Shown here: positions 13,605 to 19,435 of the stretch, in pieces
Position numbering within the stretch: the stretch's first letter is position 1
Layout: every line of letters begins with the position of its first letter
NCBI GenBank assembly: GCA_016188105.1
Contig: JACPIL010000038.1
Coordinates: forward strand, 1 to 19,435
Direction of reading: 5' to 3'
DNA from: Candidatus Woesearchaeota archaeon
Lineage (GTDB): Archaea; Nanobdellota; Nanobdellia; Woesearchaeales; GW2011-AR9
DNA: 19,435 nucleotides
The notes under the pieces: generated by a model
Told to the model about the DNA's origin: nothing
The model's database searches: none
What the model saw: only the letters and a program-made list of their open reading frames with translations
Position numbers and translations under genes: made by a program

Positions 13605-14033
13605 TTAACAAACCCTGCCTTTCCCTTTCTGCAGATATTTCTGATGGTATTCTTCTGCTTGATAGAAGGTTCCCGCTTTTAGAATTTCAGTAGCAACTTT
13701 ACTTCCTAATTTCTTTTCTACTGCCTGTTTGCTTTTCTCAGCGATTTTCTTTTGCTCTTCATCCTGATAGAAGATAGCAGATTTGTATTGGGTGACATGC
13801 AGCTCGGTCGGATCGTGTTCTTTCCAGAAATGCTTTAACAGTTCTTCGAAAGAAATGATTTTGGGATCAAAGGCGATTTCTATAGTTTCAGTATGGTCGC
13901 CTAAATCATAATAAGAAGGATTCTTCTTAGTTCCGCCAGCATACCCGACTCTGGTTTTGCTGACACATTTTAGCTTTGAGAAATAATCATCCGGTCCCCA
14001 AAAACATCCTAAAGCGAAAGTTGCGATTTGCAT
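13605..14033 (-). CDS. msrA: Peptide methionine-S-sulfoxide reductase MsrA
   Basis: MsrA reduces methionine-S-sulfoxide in oxidised proteins, using a cysteine nucleophile and thioredoxin-type recycling, in the cytoplasm. Seen: ATFALGCFWG at the N-terminus with catalytic Cys10, RVGYAGGTKKNPSYYDLGDHTE, EIAFDP, HFWKEHDPTE, QYKSAIFY, and the C-terminal FYQAEEYHQKYL. A Cys at the very end (GRVC) may act as resolving cysteine. I place the start at 14033 because families begin just before ATF..GCFWG and because AAATATTTA (14051-14060) forms a TATA box at leaderless distance. An upstream in-frame ATG at 14075 would overlap that promoter. Length of 142 residues is short but complete for the core. Confidence 0.92.
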   Translation of the reverse strand: MQIATFALGCFWGPDDYFSKLKCVSKTRVGYAGGTKKNPSYYDLGDHTETIEIAFDPKIISFEELLKHFWKEHDPTELHVTQYKSAIFYQDEEQKKIAEKSKQAVEKKLGSKVATEILKAGTFYQAEEYHQKYLQKGKGRVC

Positions 14034-14074
14034 TTTTGTAGAGGTTACCATAAATATTTTTTTCCGCATCTCCA

Positions 14075-14144
14075 TGGCGGCAAGATGCCACCCTGTGGCT
14101 ACAAATCACCCCGGATGGGGCGACCCCCGATTTGTCTTGCGCCA
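14075..14144. ncRNA. Folded GC-rich element, copy 2 (three-way junction)
   Basis: In an AT-rich genome this block is strongly GC-rich and non-coding. The outer stem TGGCG-g-CAAGA (14075-14085) pairs with 14135-14144 (ten pairs, one bulged G). It encloses hairpin GCCAC-CCT-GTGGC (14087-14099) and an arm CAAATC/GATTTG (14102-14107 with 14129-14134) that holds CCCC-GGAT-GGGG followed by CCCC. The layout (stem, small hairpin, C/G/C arm) matches the elements at 3347-3510 and 14145-14219. Transcription and strand are unknown. Confidence 0.5.
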
Positions 14145-14219
14145 GGGCGTGCGGCACGACTGGGGTTGCGCCCTACGGGCTGTCGTGTAGGGCAAACGAA
14201 GTTTGACCGTCGCACCGCC
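14145..14219. ncRNA. Folded GC-rich element, copy 3, inverted relative to copy 2
   Basis: Read on the minus strand, the outer stem GGC-g-GTGCG (14219 to 14211) pairs with CGCACGCC (14153 to 14146) with one bulged G, just as in copy 2. It encloses hairpin CAAAC-TTC-GTTTG (14193-14205) and arm CACGAC/GTCGTG (14155-14160 with 14182-14187), which contains GCCC-GTA-GGGC followed by CCCC. It abuts copy 2 directly. A minus-strand TATA-like GTTTAAG near 14240-14246 would suit a transcript entering from this side. Confidence 0.5.
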
Positions 14220-14273
14220 TTGGGCGCGAACGCAAAGATACTTAAACAATATTTTAACTAATGATAGCGTTCT

Positions 14274-14534
14274 TTATTTTATCCTAATGACTTCCAGATT
14301 CTTTGGAGCAACCGTCTCTATCCTAAAAGTCTTATGGATAGAAGATGCCAGATCCAAACATCGTGAAGATTCTCCGTGGACAATGATTACTTTCCTGGGC
14401 TGAGGATTGCAGCGCTTGACGAAATTCATTAATTGTCTTCGATCAGAGTGGTTAGTGATCTCAACCCTATGTACATCCATGTTGATCTTGAGTACTTCTG
14501 TTTTTATCCCGTCTCGTCGGACGATTTCTTTCTC
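14274..14534 (-). pseudogene. C-terminal end of aCPSF1, separated from the main part by in-frame TGA
   Basis: This continues the frame of the gene at 14535-16163 without any shift: after TGA it reads EKEIVRRDGIKTEVLKINM, then EITNHSDRRQLM, VIIVHGESSRCLDL and a final NLEVIRIK. It holds the motif C histidine (in HSDRR) and the HGE motif that beta-CASP nucleases need. With it the full protein would be about 629 residues, the normal aCPSF1 length. An internal ATG at 14480 exists, but no ribosome site stands out. Whether it is made by readthrough, separately, or not at all cannot be told. Confidence 0.8.
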
Positions 14535-16163
14535 TCATTCTCTGATCCGATGTCCTAAACTACCCGGAGGCTGGTAACAGCTGAAGACCAGGGAATGTTT
14601 TCGGCCTTCACAGAGGCCTTTAAGGTATTCAACAGAAGGTCCACCCATAAGCATCCCTGAGGTAGCTAATAGTAAGCAAGGACCTTCGTCTAGCATTATT
14701 TTTTGTCGCTCTTTATTTGAGCCGACTTGCTTAAAGAAGGGTGACAGGAAAGGATTTTCTTCTTTGTGGAAAATTTGTTCGCGCATATTTCGGTTAAGAT
14801 ATTCAGGATAGGCAGTATGGATGGCAGTAACGTCCCATAACATTCCATCAGCATAGATCGGTGCTTCCGGAATTAGCTTTTCGCGCATTAGTCGTTCACA
14901 CATAATCATAACTTCCTGGGCCCGACCAGAACCTAATACCGGCATCAATACTTTTCCGCCACGTTCAAAGGTTTCTTTAATTACCTTAATCATGTATTCG
15001 TCTGCTTCTAGCTCGGCCATCACGTTTTCTTTACCGCCATAGGTAGATTCAATCATCAAGGTTTCTAACCTCGGGAATTGGGTGTTGGCAGCTTCCAGAA
15101 CGTTGGTTCGGGCATATTTTAAGTCGCCGGTATAAGCAAAGTTGTGGAGCCCATTGCCAATGTTAAGGTGAACAATGGCGCTGCCAAGCACGTGGCCGGC
15201 ATTGTATAACGTAAGTCTGACGTCGGGCGTAATATCAGTAACCTCTTCGTAATCAATGCAAATAGTATGCAAAATCATTTGCCTGACTTCGTCACTGGTG
15301 TAGATAGGTTCTTTACCTTCTGCGCGTTGAATTTTAACCATGTCTAATTGTAATAAAGCCATCACATCCCGAGTAGGGGCAGTACAGTAGACTGGACCGC
15401 GATACCCAAACTTGAATAAGTAAGGAATTAAACCGGTATGGTCTAGGTGAGAGTGGGTAACCACGACCGCATCAATTTCGCTGATATTAAATTCTGGCGC
15501 GTCGAAGTACGGATATGTACCTGCATCGTCCTGGCTGGGGTCAATACCACAGTCAATCAATACTCTCGATTCTGGTGTTTGCAGAAGGAAACAGGTTCTT
15601 CCCACTTGACGCGAAGCGCCCAGGCAAGAAAGTCTAATCCATTCTTGCTTTTTTTCACGCAGCCAACCATCATAAATTCTATGTCCGGTCTTATTGAGAA
15701 ATTTTTTTCTCTCGTCAGCATTTTCGTATAACACCGAGCGAATGCTTTCGATGAGTTTTGATCTTATGGGCGGAAGGCGTTTAATTAATGGGATCCAGCA
15801 GGTCTTTTCTTTTATCTCGCGGAGATATTCTCCTTGTTTTCCAATCACTAATCCTGGTTTGGTAGCGTGGACAATAACCATAGAACGCGGAGGATCGAAG
15901 ATAAATTCCTGTGCTCCGGCTTCTTCTGGAATGATTTTTTGGATCAGCTTCTTAGCCGCTTCTGGTTCAACACAGAGAGCAGGATCGGCACGTAATTCAA
16001 TTCTTTTTCTGAATTCTTTTACCGCTTCTCGGATAGTGCCTTCATTGTTGATGAAGTAATCTTTATCTTTGGTGTATAAAACGATGTTTGCTCCTTCAAA
16101 AGCAGCATCTGAAATCTTACCTTCAGGTAAGACCTTAATTATTTCTTTTAATATATCTGGCAT
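14535..16163 (-). CDS. aCPSF1 (FttA) KH-domain beta-CASP ribonuclease, truncated by in-frame TGA
   Basis: aCPSF1/FttA is the archaeal homologue of CPSF73. It cleaves nascent RNA and drives transcription termination. Seen: an N-terminal KH region with VIGKQGE (GKQG at 108-111), the metallo-beta-lactamase signature THSHLDHTG (HSHLDH at 237-242), NAGHVLGSA, TGDLKY, ESTYGG (motif A), and beta-CASP residues including IHTAYPEYL. The reading frame stops with TGA at 14535-14537 after SLGHRIRE, where relatives have Gly and continue for about 86 residues. The stop removes motif C, so the product as read would probably be inactive. AAGGAG lies upstream of the ATG. The gene follows the proteasome beta gene, an order conserved in archaea. 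UGA is used as a normal stop in at least two neighbouring genes, so general recoding is unlikely. Confidence 0.9.
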   Translation of the reverse strand: MPDILKEIIKVLPEGKISDAAFEGANIVLYTKDKDYFINNEGTIREAVKEFRKRIELRADPALCVEPEAAKKLIQKIIPEEAGAQEFIFDPPRSMVIVHATKPGLVIGKQGEYLREIKEKTCWIPLIKRLPPIRSKLIESIRSVLYENADERKKFLNKTGHRIYDGWLREKKQEWIRLSCLGASRQVGRTCFLLQTPESRVLIDCGIDPSQDDAGTYPYFDAPEFNISEIDAVVVTHSHLDHTGLIPYLFKFGYRGPVYCTAPTRDVMALLQLDMVKIQRAEGKEPIYTSDEVRQMILHTICIDYEEVTDITPDVRLTLYNAGHVLGSAIVHLNIGNGLHNFAYTGDLKYARTNVLEAANTQFPRLETLMIESTYGGKENVMAELEADEYMIKVIKETFERGGKVLMPVLGSGRAQEVMIMCERLMREKLIPEAPIYADGMLWDVTAIHTAYPEYLNRNMREQIFHKEENPFLSPFFKQVGSNKERQKIMLDEGPCLLLATSGMLMGGPSVEYLKGLCEGRKHSLVFSCYQPPGSLGHRIRE

Positions 16164-16232
16164 ATGCTATAATCTCCTTGTTTTTGTTGTGGATGAATGC
16201 GAAAAAATACTATAAGGGCAAAAAGAACGTAT

Positions 16233-16865
16233 TTACAAATTGCACACTAATTCTTTATGCATCACCCGCTTGATTTCCTTTTCTGTTATAACTATAACGT
16301 CAATTCCATTTCCGGAAGCACTGTCTCGTTGTAACGCAGTATTAACAGCTTTTACTGCTAATGCCACTCCATCTTCAACAGACATATCCTTTTTATGTTG
16401 TGTTTCTAGTACGCCGTAGGCAAATACTGATCCTGATCCGGAGGAGATGAAATCTGTGATCCTGGTAATGCTTCCATCTGGAAAAAGATCATATAAATGT
16501 AAACCTTGTCCATCCCTTCCACCTAAAAGGAAATGAGCTATGCCCGGAAACATGCTTGGTCTTCGAAGGCTAGAGTATAATATTCCTCCTAAGAGATTGG
16601 CTGCTTCTTTGGCAGAAGGCCTTTTGTAAGTGCGGACTTCCTTTAGTTTGAGTTCCGCCCTGATAAGTTTGATGGTGAGCTGGGCATCAGATACCGTTCC
16701 AGCGATAGTCACAGCAAAATCGTCTGAGATGACGTGAACTTTATCGGCTCTTTTGTCGACGATCATATGTCCTGCAGTCGCTCTTTTATCTGCAGCTAAG
16801 ACTACTCCGTCTTTGCAGACAATACCGACGGTTGTAGTACCTGTTTTCAGACTTTTTTCTTCCAT
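16233..16865 (-). CDS. psmB: 20S proteasome beta subunit
   Basis: This is the proteolytic subunit of the archaeal 20S proteasome, which degrades unfolded or tagged proteins in the cytoplasm. A nine-residue propeptide (MEEKSLKTG) precedes the catalytic Thr of TTTVGIV. In mature numbering Thr1, Asp17 (LAADKRA) and Lys33 (RADK) are all present, as are AGTVSDAQ, GGRDGQGLHLYDLFPDGS and the SGSGSVFAYGVLE loop. Length (210) is normal. The ATG follows directly on the stop of a ten-residue leader ORF. TATA-like ATATTTAAAAAT near 16925-16936 lies upstream. aCPSF1 follows 70 bases downstream, so the two are probably one operon. Confidence 0.96.
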   Translation of the reverse strand: MEEKSLKTGTTTVGIVCKDGVVLAADKRATAGHMIVDKRADKVHVISDDFAVTIAGTVSDAQLTIKLIRAELKLKEVRTYKRPSAKEAANLLGGILYSSLRRPSMFPGIAHFLLGGRDGQGLHLYDLFPDGSITRITDFISSGSGSVFAYGVLETQHKKDMSVEDGVALAVKAVNTALQRDSASGNGIDVIVITEKEIKRVMHKELVCNL

Positions 16866-16898
16866 TTAACGACACCAAGAACGATTAACATCTATCAT
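16866..16898 (-). other. Ten-codon leader ORF immediately before psmB
   Basis: ATG at 16896-16898 opens MIDVNRSWCR, and its TAA (16866-16868) is followed directly by the ATG of psmB. The TATA box near 16931 would start transcription close to this first ATG, making it the first leaderless start on the mRNA and psmB the second. It may couple or regulate psmB translation, or be chance. Too short for any family judgement. Confidence 0.3.
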
Positions 16899-16953
16899 AT
16901 GCTGTTCCTTTGGAAATGCTTGTTATTTTTAAATATTTCGGTTAGTGGATAAA

Positions 16954-17085
16954 AGCCCCCGCCGAGATTTGAACTCGGAACCTCCTGATCTCTTGCCATG
17001 CTTTTTTGGAAAACATAGCGGATAAGTACAAGTCAAGCGCTCTAAAACGCTTTGCATTCACAAAGTACCGTTGAGCCACGGGGGC
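16954..17085 (-). tRNA. tRNA-Thr(UGU) with D-loop intron and anticodon intron, both with canonical BHB
   Basis: Acceptor GCCCCCG/CGGGGGC, discriminator T, anticodon stem CTTGA/TCAGG, T-stem CCGAG/CTCGG with TTCAAAT. The D-loop intron (17044-17066, 23 nt) lies at position 20/21: D-stem GCTC/GAGC, central helix AACG/CGTT, bulges GT^A and TT^A, and intron helix CTTTG/CAAAG. This is a perfect BHB, and its removal restores a D-loop of AACGGTA. The anticodon intron (16990-17026, 37 nt) has helix CTTG/CAAG, bulges TA^C and AG^A, and inner helix CTATG/CATGG. Removing both gives 72 nt. This gene is the best evidence that D-loop insertions in this window are spliced. Confidence 0.93.
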
Positions 17086-17136
17086 GATAGTACAACTTCA
17101 GAATGTTCCTTTATTAAGTTTTTGTTTGGGACAAGA

Positions 17137-17745
17137 TCAATTTGCTAAATGCTTGTTACAATTGTATAATATTATTTTGTGGTTTTTGTCTTCTTCTATC
17201 TCAAAAATGCTTATACTAGTATTGCCTAGCTTTTCTATGTTGAATATTTCTTTTGGAGGCAAGCTTTTAATTACACAAACGAGTGCTCTAATTAAGCCTC
17301 CGTGAGAGACAACTAGTACGGTTTTATTTTTATGGTTATGAAGCAGTGTATCCAGAAAACGACGAGCCCGCTCGTATACTTGGGACCAATTTTCACCTCC
17401 TATTACTTTTTTGTCTAAGGCTTTAAATCTGGCGGTAGTTTCCGCGTTCCATTCTATTTGGTTGTTCTTTTTGCCTTCAAATTCTTTGCCGTGATTTCTT
17501 TCTCTTAACTCTTGGGAAAGTTTTAAGGGTATTTCTTTATGAAAAACAGCTATCTCTTTAGCAGTATCTACGGCTCTGGTGAGGTCGCTGCTGTAGATAA
17601 TGTCAATTTTTTCGTTCTTCAAACGCTGAGCAAGCTTTTTCGCTTGATTCTTCCCTACTTCGGATAATTTTCCTGGCAAGTGTCCTTGCATGATACCTGC
17701 AGCATTCTCCACAGTTTCGCCATGCCGGGTTAAAATAAGTTTCAT
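17137..17745 (-). CDS. Histidine phosphatase superfamily protein (phosphoglycerate-mutase-like)
   Basis: The 202-residue protein has the complete histidine-phosphatase core. LILTRHGETVEN carries the catalytic His that is phosphorylated. GHLPGKLSEVGKNQAKKLAQRL, YSSDLTRAVDTA, LRERNHGKEFEGK and VLVVSHGGLIRAL supply the remaining His, Arg and Glu residues. Such enzymes act as phosphoglycerate mutases or as phosphatases on sugar phosphates, cobalamin intermediates or nucleotides. The KEFEGK segment resembles the cobalamin/fructose-bisphosphatase branch, but the substrate cannot be assigned. TTTATATTTT at about 17766-17775 lies 25-30 bases before the ATG, so it is probably leaderless. It ends with TAA, about 50 bases before tRNA-Thr in the direction of transcription. 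Confidence 0.9.
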   Translation of the reverse strand: MKLILTRHGETVENAAGIMQGHLPGKLSEVGKNQAKKLAQRLKNEKIDIIYSSDLTRAVDTAKEIAVFHKEIPLKLSQELRERNHGKEFEGKKNNQIEWNAETTARFKALDKKVIGGENWSQVYERARRFLDTLLHNHKNKTVLVVSHGGLIRALVCVIKSLPPKEIFNIEKLGNTSISIFEIEEDKNHKIILYNCNKHLAN

Positions 17746-17800
17746 AAGTGTTAGTTAGGAAATCAAAATATAAACTTTGTTAAAAAAAGAATAATTTGTT

Positions 17801-18433
17801 CTACTGATGCGAAGGATAGGCTTTGCTAGGGAAGAATCCTTCTACTTCTTCGTATGGCAGGTGCATCTTTAACTTGAACCATTGTTTGATGAAGGTCTGC
17901 AAGACGTATGCTTCACGATATAATTCTTTTTTGCGTTCCTCGAGCGCAGCTCGGTATATCCTGGCAGTGAAAATGTCCACCACGTGTTTCAATAAACCAT
18001 GTTTCTCAAATTGTTCTTCATATGCTTTTTCAACAAAGGCCCGGATGGTGATTTCTAATTCTCCCTTTTCAGTCTTGATTTTTTTTCCGTCTTTCACGAT
18101 TTCTGTAGGAGCTAATCCGATAACGTGAAAGTCGATGTCGAAATAGTAACGTAGGGGAGGATCACTCATTCCCCCGTAAGGATCGGGAACCTTGAATGGT
18201 CTCCAGCGGATCCAGAGTTCCTTTGCTCCACCCTGACCGATACGCTCGCCATAGAAACGTTCAAAAGTATCAATTTTATTCTCCCAATCTTTCCAGCCCT
18301 GTTCTTTAAGCCATTCCCAAAATTCTTCATAAAATCCCTTCATATCTAAAACATCTTTGTACTTTACTTTGAGCGGGCTGAATTCTGGGAAGATGGACAC
18401 TAATCTCTTTTTGTCAATTGGTTTTGCCGGCAC
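17801..18433 (-). CDS. Conserved-looking soluble protein of unknown function
   Basis: I do not recognise a family. The 210-residue protein is soluble, with no signal peptide or membrane span, and is rich in aromatic and charged residues. Notable segments are FYEEFWEWLKEQGW near residue 34, KELWIRWRPFKVPDPYGG near 71, the beta-like LRYYFDIDFHVIGL, EITIRAFVEKAYEEQF, and a long charged helical region AALEERKKELYREAYVLQTF. The mix of beta strands in the middle with helices at both ends suggests a compact alpha/beta domain. TTTATATATG at about 18449-18458 is a TATA box at leaderless distance. It is followed by the phosphatase gene 55 bases on, which has its own TATA box, so the two need not be one operon. 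Confidence 0.75.
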   Translation of the reverse strand: MPAKPIDKKRLVSIFPEFSPLKVKYKDVLDMKGFYEEFWEWLKEQGWKDWENKIDTFERFYGERIGQGGAKELWIRWRPFKVPDPYGGMSDPPLRYYFDIDFHVIGLAPTEIVKDGKKIKTEKGELEITIRAFVEKAYEEQFEKHGLLKHVVDIFTARIYRAALEERKKELYREAYVLQTFIKQWFKLKMHLPYEEVEGFFPSKAYPSHQ

Positions 18434-18570
18434 ATTTTGAAGAAGAATTTTACATATATAAATGTTTAGTGTTGGAAGTGCTTTGAATTTTAGATAAAAT
18501 TAGCAATGATAATTATTTTTCAAGACAACAATGCTTAAATGTGAATCACTAACAAAAGAAAAAGTGTAAA

Positions 18571-18638
18571 GGGCGCGCCAGTGGTCTGGGCCTAGGTCTG
18601 CAAAACTGGGGCTTCGGGTTCGATCCCCGACGCGTCCA
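18571..18638 (+). tRNA. tRNA-Cys(GCA) with shortened D-arm, no intron
   Basis: Acceptor GGGCGCG/CGCGTCC with one G-U pair, discriminator A, T-arm TCGGG-TTCGATC-CCCGA, anticodon loop CTGCAAA. The total is only 68 nt. The D-region is CCAG-TGGT-CTGG, starting immediately after the acceptor, so bases 8-9 seem absent and the loop has four bases. The anticodon stem TAGGT/ACTGG has an A-G mismatch and two G-U pairs. TTAAAT at about 18534-18539 is a fitting TATA box. It may be a divergent functional tRNA, a gene that has lost a few bases, or one with a splice arrangement I fail to see. Confidence 0.7.
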
Positions 18639-18695
18639 CACATAATGCTTAGAAATTACTTTACTTTATATTATTTTTGGTTAGAATGCTAATTT

Positions 18696-19214
18696 CTAAA
18701 ATTGTATCTTTTTCCTGAACCACAAGTAAAATATCCAGGCTGTTCCAATAGCCATGTCAACGATAGTGAGTTTTAATTTGTATAGTAGCACTTCTGCATT
18801 TCCCTCTAGTAATCCCCCTTCTGGAAGATATGGTGTAAAACCAGAAAAGAAAGAGAAATACCCTTCTTTTGGCCATAGTATGGGTATTCCATAGCTGGAA
18901 AAACTGTCTAAAAATAAATGGGTGAGAATTCCTAATCCTAAGAAAATGGCAAATTTTTTCTTTTCAGAATTTTTTAAGATAGAAAATAACAAATATGCTA
19001 AGAGTGGTGCTAGCAATAAAAAAAGAAAACTATGGGTGATAGTACGATGCACGTCATATCCAAAAATCCAGTCGAGGAGGAAGTCTGCATCCGGAAGAAG
19101 CCCGCCCAGGATGAGGAAAAACCAAGCGTAATGGCTGATTTTATTTTTAGAGAAATATTCGTAAATCTTTCCTGCAAGCCATGCTCCGACTAAATGACCA
19201 AAGGCAAAACTCAT
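18696..19214 (-). CDS. YdjM/DUF457-type membrane-bound metal-dependent hydrolase
   Basis: The 172-residue protein has about four membrane helices and the histidine/aspartate motifs of the YdjM (DUF457) family: an early His7 in FAFGHLVGAW, GGLLPDADFLLDW (about 38-50), DVHRTITHSFLF (about 54-65) and THLFLDSFSSYG (about 98-109). These residues probably bind a metal at the membrane surface; related bacterial proteins are described as putative inner-membrane hydrolases, and the substrate is unknown. The start at 19214 lies about 28 bases from a TATA element at 19236-19248 that also serves the opposite gene, so the message is probably leaderless. Family call is firm; function is open. Confidence 0.87.
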   Translation of the reverse strand: MSFAFGHLVGAWLAGKIYEYFSKNKISHYAWFFLILGGLLPDADFLLDWIFGYDVHRTITHSFLFLLLAPLLAYLLFSILKNSEKKKFAIFLGLGILTHLFLDSFSSYGIPILWPKEGYFSFFSGFTPYLPEGGLLEGNAEVLLYKLKLTIVDMAIGTAWIFYLWFRKKIQF

Positions 19215-19235
19215 AATCGCAAGAGAAGCTTAATC

Positions 19236-19248
19236 TTTATATATATAG
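19236..19248. promoter_or_regulatory. Shared divergent TATA element
   Basis: TTTATATATATAG is near-symmetrical and lies 24-28 bases from the ATGs on both sides (minus 19214, plus 19266). It can direct leaderless transcription of both genes, so the two promoters may compete for the same TBP site. Confidence 0.6.
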
Positions 19249-19265
19249 TGGAATTCGAAGACAAA

Positions 19266-19435
19266 ATGCTCATCGGAATAGTCGGAAAACCAAACGTAGG
19301 AAAAAGTACTTTTTTCAAAGCAGCGACCTTGGCGGAAGTAGAGATAGCTAACTATCCTTTTGCGACTATTAAACCTAATTCCGGTGTAGGTTATGTCAAA
19401 GTAAAAGATGTGGCCAGAGAATTTGGAAAAATTTC
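19266..19435 (+). CDS. ychF: YchF/Obg-type GTPase (translation-associated), partial at window edge
   Basis: The visible 56 residues start MLIGIVGKPNVGKSTFFKAA, a P-loop of the Obg/YchF class (GKPNVGKS), followed by TLAEVEIANYPFATIKPNSG with the switch I region and GVGYVKVKDVAREFG. The ANYPFATIKPN pattern is typical of archaeal YchF-like ATPase/GTPases, which associate with ribosomes. The gene runs off the window end. The ATG lies 24 bases from a TATA element, so it is probably leaderless. Distinguishing YchF from DRG or another Obg-class protein needs the missing C-terminal TGS domain. Confidence 0.85.
   Translation, partial: MLIGIVGKPNVGKSTFFKAATLAEVEIANYPFATIKPNSGVGYVKVKDVAREFGKI

Noticed and set aside
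14028..14261. A 77-codon plus-strand frame over the GC-rich gap
   Set aside because: It crosses the stems of the folded elements, is full of Arg, Gly and Pro from GC-rich sequence, and has no ribosome site.
14274..14537. UGA recoded as glycine throughout the genome
   Set aside because: UGA correctly ends the RimB-like and RimK-like genes at family-typical lengths, and the other lesion (rpoH) is UAA, so one code change cannot explain both.
1..19435. CRISPR arrays, insertion sequences or prophage genes
   Set aside because: No regularly spaced direct repeats, no cas, transposase or integrase motifs, and no phage proteins are seen in any frame.

Overview
The window looks like an AT-rich archaeal chromosome segment, most likely from a DPANN lineage of the Woesearchaeota/Pacearchaeota kind. 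That lineage assignment is inference. It rests on an RNA polymerase beta subunit split into B'' and B', a 20S proteasome beta gene beside aCPSF1, tRNA genes with bulge-helix-bulge (BHB) introns, TATA boxes about 26 bases before many start codons (leaderless mRNAs), GGTGA-type ribosome sites inside operons, and small DPANN-type membrane proteins such as DUF5652.

Layout. 1-2608 (minus): rpoH, rpoB'' and the start of rpoB'; rpoH carries an in-frame TAA. 2654-3255 (minus): tRNA-Lys, tRNA-Asp and tRNA-Tyr. 3347-3510: a long, strongly folded element. 3604-4998: a four-helix membrane protein, tRNA-Gly, a folded sRNA candidate and a lipoprotein. 5057-5266 (minus): tRNA-Ile(UAU). 5443-7140: NAD(P)HX dehydratase, two small membrane proteins and a frameshifted small gene. 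7161-8709 (minus): a RimB/RimK-type protease-ligase pair with a mini-ORF wedged between. 8808-9475: tRNA-Glu and a DoxX protein. 9507-10571 (minus): an RNase D. 10685-13335: a metzincin lipoprotein and a large lipoprotein, convergent. 13400-14033 (minus): tRNA-Ser and MsrA. 14075-14219: two more folded elements, inverted to each other. 14274-16898 (minus): proteasome beta and aCPSF1, the latter with an in-frame TGA. 16954-18433 (minus): tRNA-Thr, a histidine phosphatase and an unknown protein. 18571-19435: an odd tRNA-Cys, a YdjM/DUF457 membrane protein, and the start of a YchF-type GTPase on a shared divergent promoter.

The most striking feature is the tRNA genes. Eight of nine are interrupted, with about 14 insertions in total. 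Besides the usual anticodon-loop introns there are introns in the T-loop (position 59/60) of four tRNAs and insertions in the D-loop of three. Removing them restores normal 72-82 nt tRNAs. The T-loop introns of tRNA-Ile and tRNA-Ser are clearly related in sequence, and tRNA-Gly's may be, which suggests introns have spread between tRNA genes.

The second unexplained signal is a folded element present three times (3347-3510, 14075-14144, 14145-14219). Each copy has an outer stem enclosing a small hairpin and an arm with a C-run, a G-run and a second C-run that can form two alternative hairpins.

Three genes have single disabling changes: rpoH (TAA), aCPSF1 (TGA) and a small membrane gene (frameshift). 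Two of these are core genes, so sequence error, recent decay and recoding all need consideration.
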